This document shows positions 17,772 through 29,300 of a stretch of DNA of 53,390 nucleotides, piece after piece. A model generated the notes under the pieces. The model searched no databases. It was not told where the DNA came from and worked only from the letters and a program-made list of their open reading frames with translations. The DNA is from Gracilaria caudata (lineage: Eukaryota; Rhodophyta; Florideophyceae; Gracilariales; Gracilariaceae), in contig JASCIV010000075.1 in assembly GCA_030374735.1 (NCBI GenBank), forward strand, positions 1 to 53,390, given 5' to 3'. Position numbers and translations under genes: made by a program. How positions within the stretch are numbered: the stretch's first letter is position 1; the number at the start of each line of letters is the position of its first letter.

Positions 17772-20700
17772 TTAAGCTTCTGTGGGAACAGGTTCTAATT
17801 GCGACTCGGAGTTGTATTCCTTGACCCGCCGCATTGCCTTTCGCATTTGACCAACGTAGTAAAGCAGTTCCTCGTGTAGTCCGCTTCCTGCGCCTGCCTT
17901 TGACATTTCAGTCTCTGCTCTAGAAATATACGACTCAAGAACACCTCGGGGAATCGTGATTTGTTCATTTCCAGTCTGATGCCGCTCTCCAAGGGGGTCC
18001 ACGTTTTCGTCTCCTGGAACTTCCGCACGCGTTGCATTATCAGCCTTCTCCTTCAGGTGACGAATAGCAGCCTTGTATGTGCGTTCCTTAGAATCAGCAT
18101 GGGAACTAGCTCTCTGAAGCTTCTTCTTCATGGCACTAATTCTGTCGGCATACTTCACAACCCTAGCCTCCGCTGCTACGCGACTTTGCTTCTCACGTGT
18201 TAATCTCTTCTCCAAATCCTCCCTCTCAGCAATGACATCTCGCAGTTTCCTCGACAAATCATTCTTGCGATTCACGACATCGTCATTGTACACAAACGAT
18301 GGTTTCAAGCTTCTCACACCACTGTTAGCCTCGCGCAAAACATTTTCCGACCTGCTCAGTGCAGCGATTGATTCCTTCAAATTGGAAATCTCCTCATCTC
18401 TGTCCACGATTGCCTGCTCCAATCTTGGAATAGCTGAAAGTGCCATTGATGCATCCATTATGTTTATCGAAGACTGCTGCCTGCGTGCAATAGCGATATG
18501 TCGAGGAACCTCAAAGAAGTCTGAAGCGTTGACTTGAGCCATCACTCCCGCACCTTGCTCTGATCTGAGCATTCTTGTAGCTGCTAGAGCAGCTCTAAAC
18601 ATGATACGCAGGCGACGCATCGGGTTGGCACGCTGTTCTGGAGTAACCGCGAAGATGTCGAGTTTGTACTTCGATTGATACAGACCAATTAGCTTCGACA
18701 AGAAAGCCTTCTGCGTCGTTAAGCTTGCAACCCTCTTCACCATTTCAGCCTGACGGGCATCCATCAGTGCCATATTGTGATTGGCATTCAACTGTCCACG
18801 GACAAATGTATTGACTCCGTCCTCAACGGAGACTGCAGACTCGTCGCACCCTATCAAGCCCGCAAGACGAGTAACGAAGGTTGTGTAACCAGCCCTTTGC
18901 TCCGTAAGTGTGAACTCCAAGTCCTGAAGTGAGCTCTTCACTGAATCTAGCTCAACCTTTTGTTCCTGAACAATTCCACAAAGCTGTGCATTTGCTCTCA
19001 ACTTGTCTTCGTACAACCCACAAATGTGTTGGAATTGCTTTTTGAGGAATCCTGTAGTTTCCTTGTCTTGAAGGCGGATGTCAGCCATTCCAGAATTGAC
19101 CTGCAGAGAGAGTCGACTCTGACCAACATCTATCGGTTGCGCCACATCAATGTTGACGTCATTAATATACGGCAAGGAACTCTCCTCCGTCTCGTCCTCA
19201 TCCCCGCGTGCTGACGCCAGTAGCCCTTCTGAAGCTCCGGGTCGCATTTTTGCGATGATTCCGCTCTGGACGTTCATCATTCCATATATCTCGTCCTGGA
19301 ACGCCTTTGACTCGATGAGGGCGGCACGTGAAGCACAATCCAATTCATCTTTTGTACCCATGTTACTGATTAACGCCTCCAGTTTCTCACGCAACATTTT
19401 GTACCTTGCCGCGAAGTCCTCCTTCCTTCCAATAAGAGAATTCAAAGACTGTATCGCCGCTTCTATCAATGGATCATTCCATCGAGAGATAGTGGAGTCC
19501 ATATCCAGGTTTGAGTACATGCTCTGGCGCCGAGAAGACTGATCTCCATATGATGAGACAGTAAGATCCCCAAAGGAATCACTAGTGACATCCCTTTGAT
19601 GGATAAGCTCGGAGTATTTCTCCTCAAATATCTCTCTCTCTTTCTCTGCGATGTGCCTTGCGTTCTCCAAACCCGCATTCTCAGCCTTCAGGGTTGCGAT
19701 GTCAGCCTCTAGTTCAGCCTTGATCTTCTTCAGCCTCGTTTCTCTTTCCTCGATCTCCATTCGAAATTCTTCGCAAGCCCGCTCAGAGCTTTGGCTTCGT
19801 GCGAGAAGTAGTTCGATACGAGCAGAAAGTTGTTCAATCACTTGCTTCTCGGTTTCCGGCTTGCATCCGAGCTTCTCTGAGAGGCGCCTTAAGAACGATT
19901 GCTGTTCATCTGCGAGATGAGCATTGCTTGCTCTACCAACAACACTGCTTCTCCGATTAATGTACTCAAGTGAACGTAGCCGAGTGTACTCACCACGCAA
20001 CGCAGAAAGGGCCAAGTTTTTCTCCTGTAGTTCCTTCCGCAGTTTATCAGTCTCCGCTCCTCTCTGCACCAGTAGAGCTTGAGCCCGAGACAGCTCGTCT
20101 CGAATTGATGTAGTAATGGCTTCGACTAACGCATGGCGTGGTGGTTCACCTTCCGAAATGAACTCGGAGTTCGTCCTTGATTTGTTCACAATGTCCTCCG
20201 TGGCCTTTCTCAGAATACCTTCCAGTTCTTGCGATGTGGACTTCATAACATTGAAAGCAGTCTTTTGATCCTCAAGTTGACTACGGAGTTGAATAACTTC
20301 GTTCTCTTTTTGATCCAGAGTTTGAGCGGCAGCCTGAATGTTCGCTGTCATCTCTGCGGAACACTTCAAGAATTTGTCCGCGTCTATCTTGGCCGTCTCC
20401 TTTGCTGCCCGATGCCTCATTTCGGCTTCATCGCGCTGCTTTCTTAGCTCAAAGTTTTCCTTGTGAGCATCTTGAATCTCAACATTCAGTCGAAGGATCA
20501 CCTTGCTGTTTCTTTCCTTCGCACGTTCGAGATCCTCTTGCGCGGCGCGAAGATCATCCAATTGGTACTCTTGCTCTTCCACTCTTCGAAGCAAATCGAT
20601 GCGCTCCCTATCGATATTGTTAGAAGGTACCGAGGCTCGACGAGGAGAAGATCCTTGGGGAGAGTGATTTCCAACTCGTGGATATTGCTTCTCGCTTGGA

Positions 20701-22097
20701 CCCAACTTGCGAAGCTGGTCGTTCTCATGGAGTAGTTCATCATAACGCCTTCGATTATCTGCCAATAAAGCTTCCGTTTTGGTCAGACGCTCGACGTAGG
20801 ACGCTATCCTGCTTTCAAAGTCCGCAACAGCCCGCTCATTTTCTACACGGAAGTCACTGATGTGGTCCACAGCAGCCGAGAGGGACTCTGATATTCCGTG
20901 TGATAAATCGAAATCAGGATCATACTTGGAAAAGAAAAGATGAATTTCTTTCTTTTCCTCGCGGAGTCGCTCCAATTCTTCCACTAAACAGTTGTTTTGT
21001 TCCTCAAGCTCAAGAGCGTACTGACGCTCCTTGTCCACTTCTTCGATAAGAGTGTAGCAAGCCGCTGACCTCTCCAGGTCTGCAGCTGAAAATCTTCGAC
21101 GCTCCTTTTCGAGCATTTCCTCAGAAAGATGTACTTCAGCTTCCTTTGCAATCCGTAACTGTTCATCCTGAAACGTGACTGTCTCGATTAGTCGTTTGAT
21201 GACTTTTGCTTCAGGGGCATTCGGGTTTGCTGTAATATTTCTCAAGGCATGACGCTCGTCTGAAGTCAAGTCTCCTGACTTTGAAAGCAATATGACCTTG
21301 GTCACCTCCTCGTCATCCAATGCTTTGAACGGATTGTCAAACTCGTATGAGGTTATCCCACGAGATGCGGAATCAAGTTCACGCCTACCGATTTCGTCTG
21401 CAGACAACACGGGGTCGCGGCGGACCATAAACGAATCCGGAAGATGCCCAGATTCTCTCATAGAAGATTGTCTGAAACGCTGAAGGTCATACTCTACTTC
21501 GTCCTGGTTGTCCGCAGTTGAGGCTTCAGCTTCAAGCTGGTACTGTTCAGTCTCTCTTCCGGACTCGTACAAAGTGCTTTGCGAAAGCAGCTCATCTTCG
21601 GCAGGAATGGACCACCTTCCCGGAGGACTGGGTAACGGGGAATTAAGCTCGTATCGTGGCGTCGGAGCGGAACTGCGAACGTGGGAACCACGAGTGCCGG
21701 CGGAAAGGACACCATGTGAGGCATATGGAGAAGAGAAGCGGGCTCCAGAGCGAGGTTCGCTGCCTCTGTATATTTGTCTCATCGCACGAGGTGTCTCAGT
21801 CTCATCCAGTGGTAGTTCTTCTGTGTCGTTTGCGTCTTGCGCTCCAGGCATGTCAGAACTGTCTGCCAAACCCCATATAAACGCAGCTGTGTCGGTGACC
21901 GTGTGATCATGAATGGTATCGTTCGCGGGTGCATCATATTCAGATGCGTTCCAGTCTTCTTCATCAACTGTATGCAGGTCGGTTTCTGTGTTTTCGTTAA
22001 GGGCGGAAGGGAGTTCAGACTGGGATTGCTGAAAGACGTCGATAGAGACGAAAGTATCGTGCTCCTCCATTGATTCCGTAATCGTATCATCAGCCAT
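17772..22097 (-). CDS. Large coiled-coil protein with PACT-like segment (candidate spindle-pole/MTOC component)
   Basis: 1441 aa, single exon, ATG start MADDTITESMEEHDTF. Residues 1-270 are acidic and Ser-rich. From about 290 to 1110 the sequence is nearly continuous heptad-rich coiled coil, broken by a Ser/Pro linker near 480 and a Ser/Tyr-rich linker near 850. Around 1125-1185 is FLSKLIGLYQSKYKLD, then NPMRRLRIMFRAALAATRML. This fits the PACT pattern (pericentrin/AKAP450/Spc110 centrosome targeting: a Y-Q-K-x-Y-L-type helix, then basic R-R and F-R-x-A hydrophobic helix). More coiled coil follows (about 1250-1370) and a polar tail. The architecture suits a pole or microtubule-organising scaffold; the function is inferred from the domain pattern only. 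Confidence 0.75.
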   Translation of the reverse strand: MADDTITESMEEHDTFVSIDVFQQSQSELPSALNENTETDLHTVDEEDWNASEYDAPANDTIHDHTVTDTAAFIWGLADSSDMPGAQDANDTEELPLDETETPRAMRQIYRGSEPRSGARFSSPYASHGVLSAGTRGSHVRSSAPTPRYELNSPLPSPPGRWSIPAEDELLSQSTLYESGRETEQYQLEAEASTADNQDEVEYDLQRFRQSSMRESGHLPDSFMVRRDPVLSADEIGRRELDSASRGITSYEFDNPFKALDDEEVTKVILLSKSGDLTSDERHALRNITANPNAPEAKVIKRLIETVTFQDEQLRIAKEAEVHLSEEMLEKERRRFSAADLERSAACYTLIEEVDKERQYALELEEQNNCLVEELERLREEKKEIHLFFSKYDPDFDLSHGISESLSAAVDHISDFRVENERAVADFESRIASYVERLTKTEALLADNRRRYDELLHENDQLRKLGPSEKQYPRVGNHSPQGSSPRRASVPSNNIDRERIDLLRRVEEQEYQLDDLRAAQEDLERAKERNSKVILRLNVEIQDAHKENFELRKQRDEAEMRHRAAKETAKIDADKFLKCSAEMTANIQAAAQTLDQKENEVIQLRSQLEDQKTAFNVMKSTSQELEGILRKATEDIVNKSRTNSEFISEGEPPRHALVEAITTSIRDELSRAQALLVQRGAETDKLRKELQEKNLALSALRGEYTRLRSLEYINRRSSVVGRASNAHLADEQQSFLRRLSEKLGCKPETEKQVIEQLSARIELLLARSQSSERACEEFRMEIEERETRLKKIKAELEADIATLKAENAGLENARHIAEKEREIFEEKYSELIHQRDVTSDSFGDLTVSSYGDQSSRRQSMYSNLDMDSTISRWNDPLIEAAIQSLNSLIGRKEDFAARYKMLREKLEALISNMGTKDELDCASRAALIESKAFQDEIYGMMNVQSGIIAKMRPGASEGLLASARGDEDETEESSLPYINDVNIDVAQPIDVGQSRLSLQVNSGMADIRLQDKETTGFLKKQFQHICGLYEDKLRANAQLCGIVQEQKVELDSVKSSLQDLEFTLTEQRAGYTTFVTRLAGLIGCDESAVSVEDGVNTFVRGQLNANHNMALMDARQAEMVKRVASLTTQKAFLSKLIGLYQSKYKLDIFAVTPEQRANPMRRLRIMFRAALAATRMLRSEQGAGVMAQVNASDFFEVPRHIAIARRQQSSINIMDASMALSAIPRLEQAIVDRDEEISNLKESIAALSRSENVLREANSGVRSLKPSFVYNDDVVNRKNDLSRKLRDVIAEREDLEKRLTREKQSRVAAEARVVKYADRISAMKKKLQRASSHADSKERTYKAAIRHLKEKADNATRAEVPGDENVDPLGERHQTGNEQITIPRGVLESYISRAETEMSKAGAGSGLHEELLYYVGQMRKAMRRVKEYNSESQLEPVPTEA

Positions 22098-23163
22098 AGC
22101 TGAGAGGTGTGGTACGATGTCGAAGCTGTCAAAACGCTTGATGGTCGGAGAGGGTTAGAGTCTCCTGTGGTTGTCTCTGCAGACAATTTCTATGGACGAT
22201 GAGCCCACCAGCCTAGAGGAAATGGCCTGGAATCCAGGACAACCTGTGTATCGGACGAAGAAGGATTATTGCCGTCATTGGAGGCGGAACACATTTTGAA
22301 TTTTTCAAATGGCCCCGATTTGAAATTTTCGAATGGGCCAATGATAAGCCAACTTCGAGACGTTATCGGTGGGCATGATTACAGTGCTGAGCTTTTTCTT
22401 TTAAACTTGAAGATTCGAATGTTCAACCATTTGCAATGGTCGTTACAAGGGTAGACGACGTCTACTAGACTTGGATCGTGTTCAATACACAGTCGAATAA
22501 AGTGCCCCATCTCCTCCTGCCCACACACACAGCCTGTGTCATGACATAAGATGTTTTCAAACACATCTCTGTCTCCCAAGAATACTATGGTGCCATTGGT
22601 ACCCTTGTACAGAAGTTTATGTTTCGAATGCCTCTACCATGTAACTTTGTGCAGTACTGTGCAATAGAGAGTCTCTATTAGAGACTAACGGAGTATTGCG
22701 CAACGACCATTCTAGTGCTCAAGTTTTATGCCTGAAGGGCCGTGTTGCCAAACTTTGAACCGTTCCAAATTACTAGTAAACCAATTAACACTGAGAGTGT
22801 AACAACCTCACTGCTCTGGGTGACTTCAGAATCTCTTATTGGTGCTGCTCTTAACATTTAACAGTGCTTAATGAAGCCGAGTCGGTCTGAACTTCGGTGT
22901 CTGTAGGAGACAAATCGTTACGAAAGTAAGTTATAACCGTTTCGCTGATGGTCATTACACGTACCTTCGTGGCCATGAAACGGTCCTGCCAGTACCGAAT
23001 CCAAGATTGAGCAAAAACAAACGTCTTCACTTCCAGACGACTGAGATGGAAGAGCGCTGCATCAAGACTGGATCGCTCAGCTAATCCTAAAAAGTGCATA
23101 GGCATGAATGTAAGATTTATAAGTTTTCTGTATCCTGCACAGTACAATGCCAACCAAACTACA

Positions 23164-23215
23164 AAGATGGGGGCTGGGACAATGTCCCCGCCCCCCAGTC
23201 CCCGCCCCCCATCTT
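23164..23215. repeat. G/C-rich hairpin with two perfect 14-bp tandem units
   Basis: GTCCCCGCCCCCCA occurs twice head to tail (23184-23211). The block is enclosed by inverted arms AAGATGGGGG (23164-23173) and CCCCCATCTT (23206-23215), with an inner palindrome GGGACAATGTCCC. The G-rich strand is the minus strand and has several runs of four or more G. Confidence 0.8.
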
Positions 23216-23498
23216 GTTCTTGGGCGGCATTGTTTGCTTCCTTTTTGTCTCCAGACTCTGCAGCAAGACAAGACTTTGCTCGAATTCGCACACACACACA
23301 CACACTAATACAGAATCTCTATATTTACTCAGGTTTCACCTAATCCAATGTGTCTTTGGCCCTGTGCCCTTCGTTTTGCATTCATCTCGACGGATGACTA
23401 ACAGTCGCAGTAGGTGTAGCTGGCACTCTTATATTGATCTTTATGCTGAATCTCGACTCCGCAGTACGAAGTCCGTACGTCCCTTCGTACCTTATCTG

Positions 23499-23885
23499 TT
23501 ATGCCAGGGTTCTTCCAATTACGCAATGCAGATCTACAGTGCTGGGTAGCTCAAGCAACATAATTTCACTCACATTGACCTCCAAAAGCGGAAAGCACTG
23601 GATATATTGGCAAGCTAACGATAGCAAAAGCGTCTCAGAAGAGTCGAAAAAACAGTTTTTGGAGGTATGCTTCTTATCTCCATACGGCAACAATTTCAAA
23701 ATTTGGCTCCACGTGATGCTGACTTTTGAAGTTGAAATCGAGTCAAACAGTTCCGAATCGCTGCGCAGAATAACGAGAGTTTCTCTGTCCACTCCAGTTC
23801 GTCTTGAACACAGGAAGGGAAACAGCACCAAAAGAAACTTTGAAGGAACTCCTTGTCCTCCTAATTCGTTGAGCATTTGAGCCAT
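23499..23885 (-). CDS. Hypothetical ORF, 128 aa, unsupported by homology
   Basis: The ATG lies 170 bp from the divergent VID27 start. The composition is protein-like (MAQMLNELGGQGVPSKF..., with LPYGDKKHTSKNCFFD and LEVNVSEIMLLELPST), but no family is recognised. It could be the first exon of a longer gene running toward 22850, where another open frame exists; I could not find a convincing splice. It may be chance. Confidence 0.25.
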   Translation of the reverse strand: MAQMLNELGGQGVPSKFLLVLFPFLCSRRTGVDRETLVILRSDSELFDSISTSKVSITWSQILKLLPYGDKKHTSKNCFFDSSETLLLSLACQYIQCFPLLEVNVSEIMLLELPSTVDLHCVIGRTLA

Positions 23886-24055
23886 CCTGAGGGTACATGC
23901 CGTTATCCCTTCGAGTGATCTTCAGTTGTTGAATTCCTTTCTTTCGGCAAACCGTTTTGTGTTTAGGATTGCTTGGTTTAAATTCTTTTGCGGAAGAACA
24001 AGTCGAAAACGACCTGCATCAATTTTACTCGTACTTGGGCTGAAGGTATTCGAAA

Positions 24056-26122
24056 ATGTTGGGAAGGATCTTTGGGTTTGGGCAGAGGCCTGCGTACGAG
24101 GGAGACGGAGACGCTCCAGATCCTGTGATAGCCCGCGCAGATGGCTCTCTTTACTTCACAACTCTCTCAAGCGACGGCTCACACGAGCAAAAGGTTATGT
24201 ACCTTTTGTGCGAAGCAACTGTCCGTACAACAACTCAAAGATTTCAGTCCGAACTATTCATCTCAACAGCAGATGAAGCTTCGGACGAAAGCGAGATCTT
24301 CCCACCGGATGTGGTATTTCCTATCGAAAAATCAGTTTCATTGGAAGCACAAGAAATGCGCTTGGGATGGACTGACAGAGCTGGGAAGAGATACAATCTC
24401 GAGCTCGAAGATGAACCCGCTTCAAAGGAGTTCATCCGCACCGTCGCAATCGCTTTGTTTCAAAATGTCCACTCGAGAGAGCCGTCAGCAGATGACGAAG
24501 AACAAGTTCGCACTCTTTTGGATCCTCCTCCGAAACCAAGTGTATCTGATTTGCTGGAGGCAAGAGGGGAACTTATGAGAGTCGAAGGCGAGTTATTTAA
24601 GTACGATACAGAGCGTGACCAATTTCGGACCATGGTTCCAGAGATCATACTTACTCTGAACTCTGCGGTTGTCAAAGAGGATAACTCAAGGGCATATCTA
24701 ATGATCGTGTACCGAGCAGATTCCGGGATCAGAATGCTTGAGACGGAAATCAGCAACCAATTGAATGCCCAATTCTACTCCCAAACCATGTCAGTGGTAT
24801 GGGTACTTCAGCTTGAATCTGAGGCCGAGGTTGCCGATTCGCCAGACCCTCGGTCCCAGATTTGTCTTTCTGTCAAATTCAACAACGTAGAAGACTTTGT
24901 TACGACGAGAAATCAGTTTTCTGTTCTCCTCTACGAAGTTAATCATCAGGCCTCAATTGACGACCTGAAGCTCAAAGAGGGTGATATGACTTACATTGAA
25001 GACACTTATCGTGACGACGTTGAACCTATGGAAATCGATGAAGAAGAATCGGATCCTAGCGAGGACCGTCAAATACGAGAATCCGAAGACTCGCGCCGAG
25101 CATCGGTGTCAAACGAGAGTGATGGGATGATCAATAGCCATCTCGCAGTTTCGGCCAACAATGATCGCACGTTTGTTCTGAGAGGTGACAAAATGGGTGT
25201 TTTTGCAACGAATGATGACGGTGTGATGTTTAGAACAACCGTCCAGTTTAAGGATCAAGAGTCCGGATCCAACTTCAATCCCGCAAATATTCTTTTGCAT
25301 GAAAGAGATCAATCTATGATTGTTCTCGATTCGAATGATCCGACCAAACTGAGGAGAATGGATCTTGAACGAGGGGAAATCGTCGATACATGGTCAGGAG
25401 GGCTTACAGGGAACACCCCGGTTAAGGCGGTACACAGAGTTAACAAGTATGCCAATCTAACCGATACACAAGAGTTCGTCGGACTCAACAAGAACCAGTT
25501 GATGCGTATGGACCCGCGGACGAGAGAATTTGTTGTCCAGAGTAAGAGGTATGCTGCTAGCACGAGGGCGAAACTGGATTGCATCGCGACTACGGGAGCC
25601 GGATATATTGCTGTTGCCTCGGAGAACGGAGATATTAGATTGTATGATCAAATCGGAAAGAACGCTAAGACGCACCTGCCGGGACTCGGTGATCCAATAA
25701 TTGGCATAGATGTGTCAGAAGATGGTAATTATGTACTTGCAACCACTAAGAAATATCTACTCGTGATTGACACCAGAGTGAAAGGTTCCGAGAAAGGAGG
25801 CTTTCAGAAATCTATGGGCAAGAAAAAGCCGGCCCCAAGGAAGCTTACTATTAAAAACGAGGACATCGTGAAGAATAAGATGGGAGAAATTGAGTTTACC
25901 ACGGCACATTTCAACACAGGATCATCCCTTGAAAGAAGCATAGTGACTAGTTCAGGACCCTTTGTTGTCGTATGGAATTTCCGCGCGGTTAAGATGGGCA
26001 GGTTGGACAGCTACAAGATTAGAAGGTATCAAGACAACATTGTTGCCGATGATTTCGCATACGATAACGATGGGCGTATTGTGGTGACATTACCAAATAA
26101 TGTGAGTGTTGCCCGAAGGTAG
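24056..26122 (+). CDS. VID27: VID27-family protein
   Basis: 688 aa, single exon, ATG start MLGRIFGFGQRPAY. Residues 1-320 match the N-terminal part of Vid27, including a PH-like region (DQFRTMVPEIILTLNSAVV). A long acidic linker follows (about 320-365, IDEEESDPSEDRQIRESEDS). The C-terminal Vid27 beta-propeller (about 365-688) has NNDRTFVLRGDKMGVF, RRMDLERGEIVDTW, AVASENGDIRLYD and the near-terminal SGPFVVVWNF and YKIRRYQDNIVADDF. In yeast Vid27 is linked to vacuole import and degradation of fructose-1,6-bisphosphatase; its molecular role is unsettled. The family is shared by fungi, plants and several protists, so it does not fix the lineage. Length matches the family. Confidence 0.93.
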   Translation: MLGRIFGFGQRPAYEGDGDAPDPVIARADGSLYFTTLSSDGSHEQKVMYLLCEATVRTTTQRFQSELFISTADEASDESEIFPPDVVFPIEKSVSLEAQEMRLGWTDRAGKRYNLELEDEPASKEFIRTVAIALFQNVHSREPSADDEEQVRTLLDPPPKPSVSDLLEARGELMRVEGELFKYDTERDQFRTMVPEIILTLNSAVVKEDNSRAYLMIVYRADSGIRMLETEISNQLNAQFYSQTMSVVWVLQLESEAEVADSPDPRSQICLSVKFNNVEDFVTTRNQFSVLLYEVNHQASIDDLKLKEGDMTYIEDTYRDDVEPMEIDEEESDPSEDRQIRESEDSRRASVSNESDGMINSHLAVSANNDRTFVLRGDKMGVFATNDDGVMFRTTVQFKDQESGSNFNPANILLHERDQSMIVLDSNDPTKLRRMDLERGEIVDTWSGGLTGNTPVKAVHRVNKYANLTDTQEFVGLNKNQLMRMDPRTREFVVQSKRYAASTRAKLDCIATTGAGYIAVASENGDIRLYDQIGKNAKTHLPGLGDPIIGIDVSEDGNYVLATTKKYLLVIDTRVKGSEKGGFQKSMGKKKPAPRKLTIKNEDIVKNKMGEIEFTTAHFNTGSSLERSIVTSSGPFVVVWNFRAVKMGRLDSYKIRRYQDNIVADDFAYDNDGRIVVTLPNNVSVARR

Positions 26123-26336
26123 CATGACAGATATACTCGCAAGATTGGCAAGACAAGACATTTGAAGTAAATTATGCACATAGAACGAACGAAATAGTTA
26201 TATGTTGTACAATTAACACGTTCACGAACCGAACCAAGAAGTAGTCCGTGAACGAGAGTTGCAGCTTAGTCCAGGAAATTATTGAGGCCCTTCGTGCGAT
26301 GTTGCCGACTACCTTGATGATCGGTCAAAGAAAAAC

Positions 26337-29300
26337 TCACAAAGAAAGTGCTGCATTCGCAAGTTTCATGTTTGGCAGTATGGAGTCCGTGACTTTCTCA
26401 ACGCTCTTGAGACGGACGCGTTCTACGGATGCCGGTGAGTCAAGACTGAACCAGCTTAACAACCCATTTTGGCGGCGACTTGAAGATATTGCGTCTCGAA
26501 TAGCGAAAAACACAGACGCTGCAAGAAACAACGGGGGCTCACCAATGGCCTTGCTGGAGCAAATGCTGCCCTCCTCACTTCTCTTGCCCAAAACCCGAAC
26601 TCGAAAATCTTGTGGAACGTCGCCGAAGGCTGGTATTTTGTATGTGCCAGGGCCGAGGGTAAACACCTTTCCTTCTTTTAACCAAACATGCTCGTTCTTT
26701 GAGCCACGAACAAACTCTTCCATGGTGCACCACCCAAGTCCTTGCACAAAAGCACCTTCAATTTGACCAATATCAATCGCTGGGTTTAGAGGACGGCCTA
26801 TGTCCATAACAATATCCGTGCGAATTACCTTCATCTCTCCTGTCAACACATCGATTTCAACTTCTGAAACAGCAGAACCATTCGTAAAGTATGAAAATGG
26901 CCTTCCAGTTGATCCGGGGTTTGCTAAGTTAATGTTGTCTATCCCAGGTGTCCTGTAAAATCCGGTCGCAAATAAACTAACACGATTCATCCATGCTTGT
27001 TTTACTGCGTTCTCCCACGACATCTCGTTTTCAGGTTGCATAAACTCGTCAAGCCTGTCTCGTAACTTCCTGCAAGCAATTTGCACAGCCATACCATACA
27101 AGTCGCTAGAAGCAGATGCAGCTGTGGGGGACGCGTTGGGAATCTTATCTGTAGCAGTTTCTGATATGAATACCTTTTCGAGCGGAATACCCAGCTCCGA
27201 AGCAGCAATCTGACACATCTTCGTGTGCAACCCCTGTCCCATTTCCACTCCCCCGTGAGTGACTAAGACAGACCCATCCTCTTCGTAAATGTGTACCAAA
27301 GCCCCTGCCTGGTTCAGAGGGGAAAAGGAGAAACTGATACCAAACATGGTTGGGATAACCGATAGTCCTCGCTTCCTATACGAATGACTTGAGTTATATT
27401 CATCCACTTTCTCTCTACGCTTTGCATAGTTTGAGTCTTCAAGCACCTGGTCCCAGCTTTCTACTAGAGGATCGGAATTAAAACTCATTCCGTAAGGCGT
27501 GATGCTCTGATTCCCGTACTTTCCGAATAAGTTAACCTCCCGCACGCTTTCAGGCGGCCGGTTCAAATCCCAAGCAACGTGTTCGATGATGTTTTCGCAT
27601 ATCAGCATACCCTGGGGCCCACCAAATCCTCGGAACGCTGTACTGCTTGTCGTATTGGTGTAACAAGCTCTTCCAACGAGGCGAACGTTTGGAATATCGT
27701 AACAGTTCACGGAGTGATAAAGAGCTCGATCAAGTACGGCCGCGCTCAAGTCTACGGTATTACCCATGTTGAGATACGTATCGAGCTCCATGGCCGTAAT
27801 CCTTCCATTCGATTCAAACCCAACCCTATACTTCGCTAGAAAGGCATGTCGCGTACCAGTAATCATCATATCTGTATCTCTGTCCAAAATCAATCGAACT
27901 GGCCTACAAGTTGCCTGCGCTGCAACGGCAACAGCTGAGGACAGAAAACAACAACGAGTTTCCTTCCCCCCAAAGCCTCCCCCGATTCGTTTAACCTTAC
28001 ATACTATCTTATGAGCTGCTTGCCCTAGAACTCTTGATGCAATCGCCTGGGTTTTTGCTGGGGATTGTGAGGACGAAAAAATAGTCATCTCTCCATTCTC
28101 TTCCGGAACCGCAATTGTCCCATTTGGTTCAAGATACCAATGTTCTTGTGCTCCAATCCGAACACAGCCAGTTATTACTCGATCCGACTTTCCCGCGTCT
28201 TGCAGAACCTTCGCGGCATCTCCTTTTTGTATGAAGCGAGGGGGCACAAACTCAGAAAACGATTCTGATTCAATCGCATCTTCGATTGTAACAACCGCAG
28301 GTAGCGTCTCGTATTTCACCCGCACAGCCCTTGCAGCTTCTTTCGCCTGTTGAACAGTTTCGGCCGTTACAACGGCTATGATCTGACCAACTGTCGTTAC
28401 TTTGCCGTCTGCAAAGCATGCTTCGTCCTCAAAAACTGGCCCGATCATGTTGCTTCCTTTAACATTCTTCACGTCTACGATCTGACAAACACCTGGCATT
28501 TTCTCGGCATCCGTGTAGTCGATAGAAACAATTTCCGCGTGCGGCTCGGAACTCATGACAAGCGCGGCTTGAAGTTCCATGTCAAATTTTGGGATATCGT
28601 CCAGGTACTTCGCTTCGCCTGAAACTTGGAGTGAAGCCGATAGATGCGGTATAGATTTCCCTGTAATATCCTTCTTCCTAAGGGGTTGACTTTCAGAAAC
28701 AATTTGAATCCCTTTGCTGGCAACATATTTTCCGTCGGCGAGGAAAGGAATATCAAAATCAGAATCGAATCCTAGACTATGCAGCACAGAGCTACTCTGC
28801 TTCAAGTGTTCTTGGATTGCTTGAGCAGATGCGATGAAAGCCTTAAACATGAACCCTACCGCTAAGCTTTGGCGGTATTCCGGCATTCCACCCGGAACAT
28901 CTCTTGGGAGCATAACAGAGCGTGCCATTACCTCCATCCCCTCCTTCATAGACTTTTGGTCAAATTCCTTTCCGGTAAGAGTTTCTTCAACATCTTTCAT
29001 TGCTATTGTCCGAGACGAGACCCCTCCCATTCCTATGTATACCGTATCAATAAGAAAATGACGGGTGTCTTCGCTGATGGTGGAATCCTCAGGCGTTGCT
29101 GCCGCCGACTTCAATTTCATCCGTACTCCGGCCGAAACAATCGCAATGTCATCTTCCCGTCGTCGTGAAACCTTAAATGCATGGGTCACATCAAACACTG
29201 ACTCGTTCCATGGCACAAATATGTGTGTAAGAATCTCATCGCGGTGCAAGTCCACCTCTCTGTAAGAGATGAAAAAGTCACGGGCGTCCACGCTCCTCTC

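Larger units (their letters stand above)
22098..24055. other. 2-kb intergenic region between divergent genes
   Basis: Separates the coiled-coil gene (-) from VID27 (+). It holds a possible minus-strand ORF (23499-23885), a G/C hairpin with tandem 14-mers (23164-23215) and a short (CA)n run at about 23289-23305. An imperfect 20-bp direct repeat lies near 22294-22340. A short minus-strand frame near 22400-22580 has a C-x-C-x-x-E-E-x-x-H-x-x-x-x-C pattern (CVCGQEEMGHFIRLC), like a retroelement tail but too short to call. Confidence 0.4.

Noticed and set aside
22400..22580. Second retroelement tail with a C-x-C ... E-E ... H ... C pattern
   Set aside because: Only one short motif, with no RNase H sequence upstream of it; recorded in the intergenic entry but not called.
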